64,000 nucleotides of DNA. Source: Cylindrotheca closterium (Eukaryota; Bacillariophyta; Bacillariophyceae; Bacillariales; Bacillariaceae). The notes below the pieces were generated by a model, which saw nothing but the letters and a program-made list of their open reading frames with translations, did not search any database and was not told the origin of the DNA. The stretch is taken from NCBI GenBank assembly GCA_933822405.4, contig CAKOGP040001714.1:372001-436000 (forward strand), written 5' to 3'. The position numbers and the translations under genes are program-made. Below are positions 39,720 through 51,175 of the stretch, one piece after another; the stretch's first letter is position 1; each line of letters begins with the position of its first letter.

Positions 39720-40231
39720 TCACCCGACAGTATTCTCCTGACGGATTGAATGAGAGACAGGCATTGTCGCTATCATCTGCACTATATTGGGACAGCAGAC
39801 ACCACAGCAAGTGCATGTGACGCGGTCCTCGGTAGGTTTGCAATCACTGGACACAAAGTCCCATTCGTAAGTTACAACATCGTCCGAGGAGCAGAGAGAG
39901 TCTTCAGTCAACAGAATTGCAGTGTTTTCGATTTGTATTTCTTTCAATCTTGAAAAGAGTGGACGAAGCTCTGGATTAGATAAATCGCCTTCAAAGTTCA
40001 CGTTGCTGTTCAAATAGAGATACTCGAGATACCTACAAGAGCATTGAAATCAAGTCCCAAATGTCTCAGCGTCTCAAGTTCTTTATTTCGGAGGGAACGC
40101 CACCAGTCAGTTCATTTCCGGAGAGGTATAGATGTTGCAGCACATTCTGGCTGCTGAAATTTGTTGGCACTGTCCCAGTCAAAGCATTCTCAATAAGATA
40201 GAGGCGGCAATGATGATGGGATGCTGCCCCT
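39720..40231 (-). pseudogene. Truncated, decayed 3' end of LRR receptor gene
   Basis: This aligns with the 3' end of the intact LRR gene (43491-44063). Relative to it I see a 31-bp deletion after gatactcgag, a 1-bp loss near 40070 in the ctcag/cgtctc step, a 25-bp deletion after aagatagagg, an altered C-terminus and no upstream exon. The frame is broken and there is no promoter of its own. It is the by-product of the tandem duplication, cut where the duplicated unit ended. Cys-rich C-terminal codons (CTCCGVCCP) are still readable. Confidence 0.85.
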
Positions 40232-40628
40232 ATCGCGCAAGACAAGAATGTGTCTTTCGGAAGATGAAAAGTTCAAATTTTCAAGCAACTTGTATGTGTC
40301 CGCGCGAAACCACAAACGGACACCTCACTTTAACTGGAACAGTTAACGGACATTTATGTTTCCTTGGTTTGTCTGTGCATGGTACCGGTATCTTGGGCTA
40401 CTGTCTACTGTACCCGGTCAAATCAATTGATTGGCGGACAAGCGGACTGACTCCGACATTTGTCATCGTTCACCGTCCACATACACTCATTCATTCAAGG
40501 ATATAAAGAAACGCGTGGCAAAACCATCCTTACCACACTAGACTTCCGTAGCCCTTCACAACTTTTTGTATTGTTTGCTACAGTATTTGATTTACTTTAC
40601 CAGAGTTACAAAGGTACGCGTACCAGGA
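40232..40628. other. Unduplicated spacer between duplication units
   Basis: Sequence between the end of the left unit and the start of the right unit. It has no gene and contains a GGTACCGGTA word near 40381. Confidence 0.5.
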
Positions 40629-40920
40629 GGTTGCAATGAAAGAAGTTTGAAAGTTGGTAAAGGTTTTGGGGACGAAGAAAGGGGACTCACTGACTGACTC
40701 AGTCCCTCACTCCCGACCCGTTCGTGCATCCGCCCACCGCCGAAGAATTGAATTCCGCAGAAAAATTCAATTTCAATGCGAACCCCTTTCTCAAAAAGTG
40801 CCGCATAGAACGACTGTAACACGAGAAGATATTCTCGGAAACATTCATTCCTGGCTGGTATTTACAAATTATTGAACACAAACTTTAAAACATAACACAA
40901 AACACAAAACACAAGCAATC

Positions 40921-43122
40921 ATGAGTATGTCAAATGCAACTGAAGCAGCAGAAGGCATGTCGTTTGCTTATTCCTGTCAAGACCCTGCCAGTGTTGATGC
41001 TTGTGCGGCCACTTGCGTCGGATTGCAAGCCTGTCAAGCTTGTGAATGCTCCGTCATTCCCCTGGACGTCCAAGGACCTTGGGACGTGGAAGCCCTGGAT
41101 GTGATTTTTGGTCTCTTGCCCATTTTGTTGCTCATCATTGTCACGGTCAAACCTAATCCTTGGCCGACTTCCTTTAGTTTGCCCTTTGCGGCTCTCTGCA
41201 TGTTTCTTGTGAGGACCATGTACTTGGCCGGAGATCCCTTATTGGCTGCCGCCTGCGTCTTGTTGGGCTTGTTGGAAGCCTTGACTCCATTGAGTATCAT
41301 TGCGGGCGCCATGATGCTGTTCGAAACCATGGAATCCACCTATTGCTTGCCCTACATGATGCGAGAAATGAAAGTTTTGACCAATGGACATCCGATTGCC
41401 GAATGCATGTTGATTTTTTCCTTTGCCACCATGGTGGAGGGTGCCTCTGGCTTTGGAACTCCCGTGGCCTTGGGAGCGCCCATGCTCGTGTCGACGGGGA
41501 ATCCGAAATTGGAATCCGTTGTCTTGCTATTGGTGTTCAATACCTTTGCTACCGTGTGGGGTGCCGTCGGCACCCCCATTTGGTTTGGCTTTGGTGGATT
41601 GAAAGATTTGACCGAAGATGATTTCATGTCCATTTCCAGCCAGGCTGCCGTCGCCATTGGTACGGGCTGTTTGGTCTTGCTTCCCTGGGTATTGACCATT
41701 CTCTTGCCCTGGAAGTTGATTCGCAAGAATTTGCTGTTTATTTATCTTGCAATCATTGGAACCATGGGACCATTGTTGGGAATCTCCTTTGCCAGTTATG
41801 AATTTCCATCGCTCATCGGAGGATTGGTGGGCATTGGCATTACTGGCGCTTTGATTAGCTTCAAGGTTGGTCTCAAAGATTTGACGCAAGACGATTTGGA
41901 ACTATTAAAATACCATTCAGATCACAGAAAGGGCAATCCGATGGACATTGGTTCCGTCTGCGAAGGATCCGTGGTGGACTCTCATTCACGATCTGCCAAG
42001 AATACCAAAACCTTGTTAAGGGGAGAATCTTCTGTCAGTGATGTGACTGGCCCGCGATTGAACAATGAGGATGACGACAGTGCCGAATTCAATATGGACA
42101 AGGACGATGTCGAATTGGCCAATGGAAAGAAAGAACAGTCTCCACCAACAATTCCTGAACATGATGAAGTTGTTGCTCCAGTTGGCGATACTAGTACTAC
42201 TACTAACAGCAACCGTGATCTGGAACGAAAGGTCGTCATTTCCGCGGCGGAGGGGATTCTTGGCAATAGCGGGAGCGCGGGCGTCCTTTCCCAACAACAA
42301 GCTTTGGACGACGCCTTGGGACCCCGCAAGGGATGGGGCCAAGGCTTTCTGCGTGAGGTTTTTGCCCGGACCTTTCCCGTGTGGGGTGTGGTGGTCCTGC
42401 TGATTTTGACGCGCATCAAGGAGATTGGGCTCAAAGAAATCTTGACGGATCAAGAACCCAATTTTGAAATTCATTTTGGGACATTTGGAACCTTCCGATT
42501 ATCGGCAAGCATTGTCTTTCAGCTCAAGAACATTTTGACCTATCCGAACTTGTCCTGGAAGTACGAGTTTATCTATCTTCCTTTCTTTTTGTTCAGTTTC
42601 ATTTCCTTCTTGACCTTTGGATTGTTCCGGAAGAAGCTCAGTCAGACTCCCAAACAAGTGGTCCTCGTGGTTGCGGGACGACTAAAGAATCCTGCCATGG
42701 CCTTATTTGGAGCCTTGGTCTTGGTGCAACTTTTGATTCGTGGAGGAACTTCTTCTCCAGCATTCGTGGTGGGAACCATCTTGGCCGATTGGTTCCAAGA
42801 AGGATTCGTTGTGATCTCACCTCTACTTGGAGCGCTTGGTTCCTTCTTTTCGGGAAGTACCACCGTGTCCAACTTGACATTTGGTGACATTCAAGCCATT
42901 GCCGCCGAATCGATTGGGGTGAGCACCACCGCCATGCTTGCGCTCCAAGCTGTTGGAGCATCGGCCGGAAATGGAATTTGTCTCAATAACATCATTGCCG
43001 CGTGTACCGTGGTCAACTTGCAAGTGGGCGAAGGACAGATTCTGGCCCGAACTGCACGATATGTGTTTGCCTTGACTACCTGGGCCACTATCATCATGTT
43101 GGCATTCTACTTTCGATTCTAA
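40921..43122 (+). CDS. L-lactate permease-family transporter, copy 2
   Basis: A 733-residue tandem paralogue of copy 1, two residues longer at the start (MSMSNATEAAEG). The membrane core and signature segments are nearly the same. The central polar loop is about 57 residues longer and contains an acidic/Ser-rich insert (DVTGPRLNNEDDDSAEFNMD). By eye the first 695 bp of shared coding sequence (40927-41621) show no difference from copy 1, then about 10% of sites differ through the loop, and near identity returns from about 42290. The loop lies between helices, probably cytosolic, and may carry regulatory sites that distinguish the copies. Transport of lactate or glycolate is expected from the family. 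Confidence 0.9.
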   Translation: MSMSNATEAAEGMSFAYSCQDPASVDACAATCVGLQACQACECSVIPLDVQGPWDVEALDVIFGLLPILLLIIVTVKPNPWPTSFSLPFAALCMFLVRTMYLAGDPLLAAACVLLGLLEALTPLSIIAGAMMLFETMESTYCLPYMMREMKVLTNGHPIAECMLIFSFATMVEGASGFGTPVALGAPMLVSTGNPKLESVVLLLVFNTFATVWGAVGTPIWFGFGGLKDLTEDDFMSISSQAAVAIGTGCLVLLPWVLTILLPWKLIRKNLLFIYLAIIGTMGPLLGISFASYEFPSLIGGLVGIGITGALISFKVGLKDLTQDDLELLKYHSDHRKGNPMDIGSVCEGSVVDSHSRSAKNTKTLLRGESSVSDVTGPRLNNEDDDSAEFNMDKDDVELANGKKEQSPPTIPEHDEVVAPVGDTSTTTNSNRDLERKVVISAAEGILGNSGSAGVLSQQQALDDALGPRKGWGQGFLREVFARTFPVWGVVVLLILTRIKEIGLKEILTDQEPNFEIHFGTFGTFRLSASIVFQLKNILTYPNLSWKYEFIYLPFFLFSFISFLTFGLFRKKLSQTPKQVVLVVAGRLKNPAMALFGALVLVQLLIRGGTSSPAFVVGTILADWFQEGFVVISPLLGALGSFFSGSTTVSNLTFGDIQAIAAESIGVSTTAMLALQAVGASAGNGICLNNIIAACTVVNLQVGEGQILARTARYVFALTTWATIIMLAFYFRF

Positions 43123-43490
43123 AAAAGATGAGAGGATGATGATGACAATGGTTGCAACACGCGCACGTGTTTACGGGCGAAGTGGCTACTTCTGTTCATG
43201 ATGAAAGCTGAAGAGACGAATGTGGTGGGAAGCATGTAACATCACTGGAACTTGCCGGAAAGTTGTGACGGGAACACAATCAGGTAAAATGAGGATGCAA
43301 ATCGCTGATTCGACAATGTTCGATTCATCCTTTGTCCAAGTTCAAAGTGCCCACTATCATTATTTAGATTATATATAAAAACAAAACCCATATTCGATTG
43401 GTTGATTCATTCTACAATTATCATTCTAGTTTAGTCACAGTACAGTCTCATCAAAATTGTTACCAATGTACCATAGGATCCACTCCATTA
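43123..43490. other. 3' flank between convergent permease 2 and LRR gene
   Basis: The sequence closely matches the flank after permease 1 (39361-39719), including gaagagacgaatgtggtggg, confirming that the duplication covers 3' flanks. No gene. Confidence 0.6.
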
Positions 43491-46400
43491 TTACCAGACA
43501 GTATTCTCCAAGATGCTTTTTCCTGACGGATTGAATGAGAGACAGACATTGTTGCTATCAGCTGCGCTATCGGGACAACAGACATCACAGCAAGTGCATG
43601 TGACGCGGTCCTCGGTAGGTTTGCAATCACTGGACACAAAGTCCCATTCGTAGGTTACGGCATCCGAGGAGCAGAGAGAGTCTTCAGTCAACAGAATTGC
43701 AGTGTTTTGGATTTGTAGTTCTTTCAATCTTGAAAAGAGTGGACGAAGCTCTGGATTAGATAAATCGCCTTCAAACTTCACATTGCTGTTCAAATAGAGA
43801 TACTCGAGAGTCTCTAGAGTCGCAAGTTCGGTTGGCAAGATACCTACAAGAGCATTGAAATCAAGTCCCAAATGTCTCAATCGTCTCAAGTTCTGTATTT
43901 CGGAGGGAACGCCACCAGTCAGTTCATTTCCGGAGAGGTATAGATGCTGCAGCACATTCTGGCTGCTGAAATCTGTTGGCACTGTCCCAGTCAAAGCATT
44001 CTCAATAAGATAGAGGTATCTCAATTTTGGAAGAGTGGGCAATGATGATGGAATGCTGCCCCTGATTCTGGAATCGGCCAAAGCAACGAGTTCAACTTCG
44101 GATTCGCTTGAAAATTCGGGAATTGTTCCTCCAATGTTCGTCCCAAGTAGCGCCAAATGTTTCAGGCTGGTTTGTTGAGTCAGACTTTCTGGAATCTGTC
44201 CAGTGAGTTTGTAGTTGTGCGATAAATTCAGAATTTGCAGCGCCCCGTTTCGAGATTCCGGAATAGCTCCGGTCAACTGATTGTGTGAAAGAACCAAGGA
44301 GTAAAGATGCTTCATCGTGAAAAGCGATGCAGGAATAGAACCAGTGATTCGGTTCGAAGAAAGAGAAAGGGTCTCCATCATGCTGAGCCGAGACAGTTCC
44401 TTGGGAAGCACACCAGACATGTCATTCTCGTCTAAAAAGGAGAAGGAAGAAGATTAGAATTTTGCACCGAAAACCATCAGCAACATTGCAAATTGGACAC
44501 ATACCAAGATAGATTTCAGTGACCCGACCTTCCGCATCACAGAATACTCCAAAACCACCAAGATTCCAATCGCAAACAGAGACATCAGGTGTCAGAAAAC
44601 CGCCCTTTTCCTTCCAATTGCTTTCTCCTTCTGAAGAAGTTCCCATATACAAGGCAATCAAAGCAAAGCGCTCTTCCAATTCCAAATCATTCAAACTGTC
44701 GGTAAATTCAGCTGAATCATTCTGAACCATCCATTCGAGTGAAGCTTGAATATGAGCGAGGACCATGTCAAACTCCTCGATTTCCAACTTGTCCGCCAGG
44801 GATACAAGCTTTGGTGCAGTTGGAGACAAAGTACCTCCATCCTGTCCAACTGTAGAGGATGGCAATTCTCCTTTCTCAAGATCAAGAATACCCATGCCAA
44901 ACAAGACAGCAGCAGCCGCTCCAACAGTCATTGCGAAAACAATTGCCAGGCATCTGATTGCATTTTTGTTGTAGGCTCTTGTCTGCTTGGGTGGTGATTC
45001 TAGTTGGAATTCGTCGTCCGCAGCTGACTCCTTCAGACTTTCACTTTCCTCCGAGGATGACAAACTGACAAAACTTTTCTTGTCGTCCTCGTCCTCCTTA
45101 TTGCCTCCCATATTGGGTGACTTGAGTGGGGATATTGAAATAATCTTTGACGTCTCGCTGCTTGGTGATGTTGAAATAAACTTGGATGTCTCGTTCCTTG
45201 TCTGTTCTCGCTTCGCTCTTGTCTTTTTTACTATATCTTTGATCTGTCCAGCCATATCGAGTTCAAGGAATGTTGGTGATTGATCTTGCTGATCTCCCAC
45301 GTGTGAATAAAGTGAGAAAGAATCGTCGAGAGTTATTCTCGGCATCTTCGATGGCGTGGATGCTTGGGACTCAACGTCGAATGTGCCAGTCAAAAACACA
45401 TCGTTGTCTGCAGACTTTGATTCTGAATTCACTGAGGCCGGAGCCGTCCATGCGTAAGACGAGAACGATTCATCATCCTTTCCTGCTTCCTTGTCGTGAG
45501 AGTACACGCTATTACCAGTCGCGTTGAGAAGTGAAACTGTATCGTCACTGGAATCAAGCACGCCATTCTGTTTTGCTTTTGATTTGGATTGGTCGTTTCG
45601 AGTTGGTGCAGGCATATTCTCTTGGCCTGATCTTGCACGGAAAACACCGTGAGTAGAACTCGTTGACTTTTGGAGGTTGCTTGGTGGTGGTCTTGTAGGA
45701 GTTGCCATGGGTCCATTTGTAAATATAGAGTTTTCCAATGGCGATTTCAAAGGTGATCCAAAGGCGTTTGTTGGTCTCGAAGGAGTAGGAGTTGTTGCCG
45801 CACCCTCGTTTGTAATGGACGACGTTTCGAGAGCAGAAATCGGAGAGAGTTCTATCGTGTTTGGTTCTCCCAAACGAGTTGACACAGCCCTATCGGCAAA
45901 TGAGTTTGGCGAATATCCAAAGGTTTGCCCCCCGGTTGGTGGTATCGGTGGAGGTGACACAGAACCGTTTGTGACCAATGGGATTTCAAAAGGTGAACGA
46001 GTGGCCGGTTGGATTGTGGTTGGTGATCGTTTTGGTGTTCGTACTGCCCCATTGGTGCTCACTGAGTTGCCACGAAGAGAATTTTCGTCGAAGTCCGGTG
46101 GACTGACCTTATATGTACGCCCAAAAGATGGTTTTATCGAATCATCATTCAATGCAGTCATTAGTGGCATCAGTGAATTGAATTCCAAGCCTCTCGCAGG
46201 GCTTCTGGAGCCCAGCGAAACACCTGTCTCGTCCAAGGGACACATTTCCGGGTCTTCATCGAGCGTCGAGAGGACGAGTCCTGGGGGCTTTGGCAAGGAC
46301 GATGTCGAGTAGGAATCCACCGACCTGCCAGGTGAACCTTTGGAATTCGAAAAATGTGACAATGAATCAACCGATACGAGTCCAAGTCCACCCTCCACAG

Positions 46401-49125
46401 GTGCGGACTGTGCTCTTTTGAATTCCGGCTCGGGTACTTCATCTGTCAATCGATTCAATACCTTGCTCCAAGGCTTACTCCCTGCGATTGACCGCCTCTC
46501 CCCCCCAATCGAAAGTGGTTTCAATAGTGAAAAGGGCGTCTCCTTGCTAGACGCCCGGCTTGAGGCTTGAGACCGATCATCCTCCTTTTTCTCATCCAGC
46601 ACAGCAGCAGTGCCAGCGTCGCCCGATTGAGCAGTCAGCTCATTCTTCCCCAATGTCTTCCTCGTATCAACAGATTCCAATCCGATTGACACCATTGTAT
46701 CGAATGATGACTTTGGCTGTATGCCTTGATGTGAGTTAGTGCCATTCGTCTCCAAAGTCTGCTCTTGCTTGCGAAAGAGGTCGGAAAATGTAGTCTCTGT
46801 GGTGTGCACTGGAAGGACCACGGACGCTGCCTCGGCGTAATCTTGCTTCGGCTGCAGATTTTCTGTCGTCTTTCCATTGTCGCTCACATTCGTCTTTGGT
46901 GCATCTTTCAAAGGGGTTCTCTTTTGCGACTTGCGTAGGAGGTCTGCAAAGGTTGCTTCAGTCGTGTCCGAAGGAAGGGCCGCTGACGCTGCACTGCTGT
47001 AGGGGCGAACTGCGGACTTTTGGCTACCATTGCTGCTCTTTTGAGAACCTTCCAAGCTCCTTTGAGAATCTTGTTGTTTGGACTCTGCGAAATATGACAT
47101 CATCACCCCCATAGTCTCTGAAGTCTCCCCAGTGGGTCGTTCAGTACTGCTTTTCGTCTCTGCGGTACTATTCGACTTTGTTGATGATGCATTGGATTGT
47201 AGCGATGGTGGCGCTGCGATAGAAGAAGTCTTGGACGACGCACTTTTCTGTGATCCTTGCAGACTCTTTTCCGATTCTTGTTTGGACTTGGACTCTGCGA
47301 AATATGACATCATTACCCCCATGGTCGGTTCCGTACTACCAGTCTTTGCGGCTGCTGCGGAGGTATTGGATCGAAGTGGTGTTGGTGATTCCTTGACTTT
47401 CAATCGGTCGGGTGTTGGCGGCGGAGGTACTGGAATTGGTACAGGTGCCATGGCGCCATAGGGGTTCGAGACATCGAGAACCGAGGTGGACGAGTATTGA
47501 GTACTAACAGGAACGGCCCAAGGATCGCTAATGGCCGGCACTGGTTGCGGAGCAGCTGCTTGTAATACCGTTTCAGGTTTGTCCTTTTCCATCATGCCCT
47601 TGGACTGGAGCAATATGCGATCCCATGGATCCAATACTTGTTCCATTCCTTCCGATGATTTTTGTGTCGTATTGTTGGGATCATCATTTGACTTTTCGTC
47701 AGCAGACGACTGATTGGAGGATTCCATTTGCGTCGATAGGTTTGGCTTGACTGGTGATCCATTGAGCCCTTCGTGCAGGGCCGGAGCATTGCTTTGCAAG
47801 AAAAACGAGACTTCCGAAACCTCTTGCCCAATGCTGCTGCAGTTGGAAACATCCATGCGTTTTGCAAGATCTGGATTGTTCTTGGCTTCTGCCTTTTCGA
47901 GGGGCGACTGAAATGTAGACGAGAGTTCGGTAATGGCCGCCACTTGCTGCTTATTGGGAGTTTTGACAGATTGTCCAATCATGAAATCCTCTTCTGCCGC
48001 CGCTGCACTGGTATCATCGCTATTGACCGCTGTGAGACTGGTGGCTGCCGAACCTGGCATGTCACTGGTGAAAGCATTATTTCCGTGGTCGTTGTCGTCA
48101 TTGGATTGCGACCATGCAATGAGACGTTGGATCGCAACGGCATCCGAAGTTCTTCCCGGCGGATCGGACCTACGACTTGGAGGGGTATCGACTACTTGTT
48201 CGTCTGGATCATTGGGTACAGGTGCTTCTTGACTTTCAGGTGGTTCATCGGCTTCAACTTGTTCTTGCAATGACTCTTCTAGTTGTTCTAGTTGTTCCAG
48301 CTGTTGATGCTGCTCCTGCTTCTGATCTTGAAATCGTTGTTCTTTTTGTTTCTTGATTTCCGCCAATCGTTCTTGAGTACTTTTGACTTGTTGCGGAAGC
48401 TCGTCAATTTCTTTTTGCAGCTGTTCCAAACTGGGATTAGTGGTAGTCTCCTCATGGAGTGGCTTGGTCGTTGTTGCCTTGCGTTCATCTGACACCGACG
48501 ATTCTCCTACTTGCGATTTTTCGTTGCTTTGGTCGTTGTTGGAAGACGAATAGCTGATTTCCTCGGGCGGCGGAAGACGAAAGGATTCGGGAGGATCCGC
48601 ACTTGCCACCCTTTGAATCTTGATTCTGCTAAACGATGCTGTTGATTTTGATTCCCCCATTGCAGCATCTTGTCGTCTCCGTATTCGACTTCGATCGATT
48701 GATGTACTTGCCCCTGGTATGTTGGTAGTGGTGGCGTTGGTTCTATTATTCCCCGATGTTGTTGCATTAGTTGTCCCTGATGTGGTAGACGATGATGATG
48801 ATGATGATGATGCTAATATTCCCAATTCTCGTCGCAGCCGCAGTTCGTCCAATCTCGTCACGGGACGTTTCCGAATCACTTTTGCTGTGGTAGGTATATG
48901 AACATAGATGCCACCCTTTGGTGGACATTGCAAGTCTCCCATCTTTTCTGAAATATTCCCTTTCCCGACACTGCTTCCGGTCAACCGAACCCCTATTCGA
49001 TTGGCTTCTACGACAGCGACAACTCCCTCGAGTGTTTGTGTTTCTTGTGTATCTTGTGCTGATTGTGACCCAGCATCTGCCGAAAGGCGAAGAAGGACGG
49101 GATCCAGCACTTGGAAATCCGTCAT
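43491..49125 (-). CDS. Leucine-rich-repeat receptor-like protein with 1.38-kresidue N-terminal tail (two exons)
   Basis: Exon 1 is 49125-44505 and exon 2 is 44431-43491, with a 73-bp GT-AG intron. The join restores EIYLDENDMSGVLPKELSRL, the first repeat. The product is 1853 residues. Residues 1-1385 are disordered, Ser/Thr/Pro-rich with a Gln/Glu coiled coil near 230-290. A single membrane helix follows (IRCLAIVFAMTVGAAAAVLF, about 1387-1410), then an outer region with VCDWNLGGFGVFCDAEGRVT, the usual N-cap of plant-type LRRs, and about ten LRRs of the L-x-x-N-x-L-x-G-x-[IV]-P type. It ends in a Cys-rich segment (CTCCDVCCP). No kinase domain is present. The topology is cytosolic N-terminus, extracellular LRR. 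It probably senses a surface ligand, signalling through the long tail. The tail has internal short repeats. Confidence 0.9.
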
Positions 49126-50489
49126 TCTTCTCTTATTATTGTCGTAATTAATTAATCAATTGGTTCTGTTATAAAGATGTGCAAGTTTGTTGTGTGTGAT
49201 AGATTGATTGGCAAAGAAAGGTGCGTCTTTTTTACTGTTCTTGCCTCGTTCCACTGCGATACTACTGTATCTGTTGGGCGTTTCGTTAGCAGTATCCGTT
49301 GTAGGTTGCCCCTAGCTAGTCACCTACTGTATTTGGTATTGGAATGTTTGGGTTTTGAATTCGCCCAAACAAGGGTGCATCAATTAGACGGAAGGTCCGG
49401 TGCTCGTGTACAGACGGTTCGTCCAAGGGACTCAAATAGCGCGCTAGTGTAACGGTTTTCTGCAGCAGTTGGAAAGGCAATGCTATTTCTGCTACCAGGA
49501 ATACACGTTGATTCTTTGGTGGACACGTGTGATTGGCCACTTGGATTGGCCGGCATTTCGCGGGCCTACACGAATGGAAAATTTTGAGCCCGCAGTCTCA
49601 TCCACCATCAAAACAGAAATTTGATACGAGCGACTTTTGCCTCGACTGCTTTTAAAGAGGAGGTGGGAGGTTCTATCAGAATGTTTTTTCAATGGACGAC
49701 CTATTGAAGCATACTTGTACCATCAATGGGCGATCTTTTTATAGTTGTAACGTGATGAAACTCTGGTCCTTTGACTCATGCATATTGGGTGAGGGGTCCC
49801 ACTTTATTATGGCAAGGCTCGTATTGGTCGAATGAGTGTGATCCTGCAAACGCAGAAACAAATCAGCAATGCTGACTGCTTCACAAAGAGAGAAAAAAGT
49901 CAAGAATGGAATGGAATGGAACAAACAGGACCAACAGACACGAAATTCATTTCATAAAGTTGAATTGCGCAACATTGCATAGCAACCTCGTATGCGGCTT
50001 ATAAAAATGGTTCTTCTGCTAACTTTGCTTTCACTCTGGCCCCAGAAAATGCTTTGAGGCTCATGAAGAATCATCCAAAACCAGAACTGCCGAAATCCTT
50101 AAAGGAAGACAGCATTTTATCGTCAATTTTACCTTCATTTTTCAACCTTGATGCTAGCTTGTGTTGTTTGCCAGCTGAGAGGGGACAGTGGCTTGTTGGT
50201 TTGACAAGTGACGGCTGTTAGGAGAGATCGTTGGAAAGTTTGGAAAATATGATAGCGGATAAGACGGCGTTTCTCCCCCAATCCAATGCGGTACATTTTG
50301 TACGTGGCCATTTCGAACACAAAACATTCCTTAGTGCAAATATTCCTTTCCATAGTCCAAGCAAGTCTTGTTGGTCCAAACTGTGATCGGCCACAGACCG
50401 ACCCGCTTCACTGTAGTATTATTTTTAGGCGGGATAGATCGTGACTGTCCACGATAGCTGAGGACAATAATTGAGCGTGCGATAATGCG
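49126..50489. other. Intergenic, no supported gene
   Basis: Upstream region of the LRR receptor. Short frames on both strands have no domain or signal. Nothing notable seen. Confidence 0.4.
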
Positions 50490-50531
50490 CATTATTGATT
50501 GACTCAAGATAGGTTGAGTCAATCAATAATG
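50490..50531. repeat. Perfect 18-bp inverted repeat with 6-bp loop
   Basis: Left arm cattattgattgactcaa at 50490-50507 and right arm ttgagtcaatcaataatg at 50514-50531 are exact reverse complements around gatagg. A third related arm (attattgattgctcaa, 50535-50550) follows, so alternative hairpins are possible. Confidence 0.85.
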
Positions 50532-51175
50532 GCCATTATTGATTGCTCAACACGTCATTTACTTAATGGCTAAAACGGATGGATCATCATGGTTGCTATC
50601 TCAAGATTCAAATTTGGGGAAAACCCCACAAGCATTTTTCAAATTTCGCATCTTATTGTTTTCCAACATGTTCAATGTCGTATCTATGCATGTAAAAATT
50701 GTAGTCGTTGCAGCAGACCTCCGCCTCACAAAGGAACACTAACTCTTGATCGTAACAATCATGAGTCTAATGAGGTTATCGCTTGGCAAAATCAGGCCGT
50801 CAGTGTTCTAAGGTAGATACAAAAAGGAGAACACAAAAAAGCATAGTCCTACGATAAAAAATCGAAGAGTGTTGAGCAATAGTGTTGTAATACTGTTCAT
50901 AGGTATCTTCGTTGCTCTCGTGAAATTTATTTAGCTCCAAATGATGAAGTCTATGATAGACTTCATGTGCCATGTGGTTTTCCGTCCAAAGAAAATGGTT
51001 TTGCGAAAGTGACGCTTCAACCATGAGGAATACTAGAACGGCATAACAGAAAGACATGTTGGCCCCTCTAACGTCTTGGACAAAGCATCTATTCTTGAGA
51101 TAGCCATAGGCAGTATCTGTTCTCATGCGATGAATACTTACGAAGCAATAACCAACATTTTCAGAAAACAAGATC
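50532..51175. other. Intergenic, no secure gene
   Basis: A minus-strand frame (51171-50800) contains a hydrophobic, signal-like stretch near its middle but matches nothing and was not called. No other structure seen. Confidence 0.35.

Larger units (their letters stand above)
36788..40231. repeat. Segmental duplication, left unit
   Basis: This unit aligns with 40629-44063. Both begin near ggttgcaat, carry gacgaagaaaggggac and catccgcccaccgc upstream, then a permease gene, similar 3' flank, and the 3' part of an LRR gene on the minus strand. The right edge is sharp: after gatgctgcccct at 40231 the two units part, the right one continuing into the intact LRR gene. Confidence 0.85.
40629..44063. 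repeat. Segmental duplication, right unit
   Basis: Counterpart of 36788-40231. It contains permease copy 2 and the 3' portion of the intact LRR gene, so this side probably represents the ancestral junction with the receptor gene. Confidence 0.85.

Noticed and set aside
45677..46312. Plus-strand frame of 211 codons within the LRR receptor tail
   Set aside because: Antisense shadow of the Ser/Pro-rich region; no domain and no start context.
50800..51171. Minus-strand frame with a hydrophobic stretch
   Set aside because: No domain, poor start context and a plausible alternative that the region is decayed; left uncalled.
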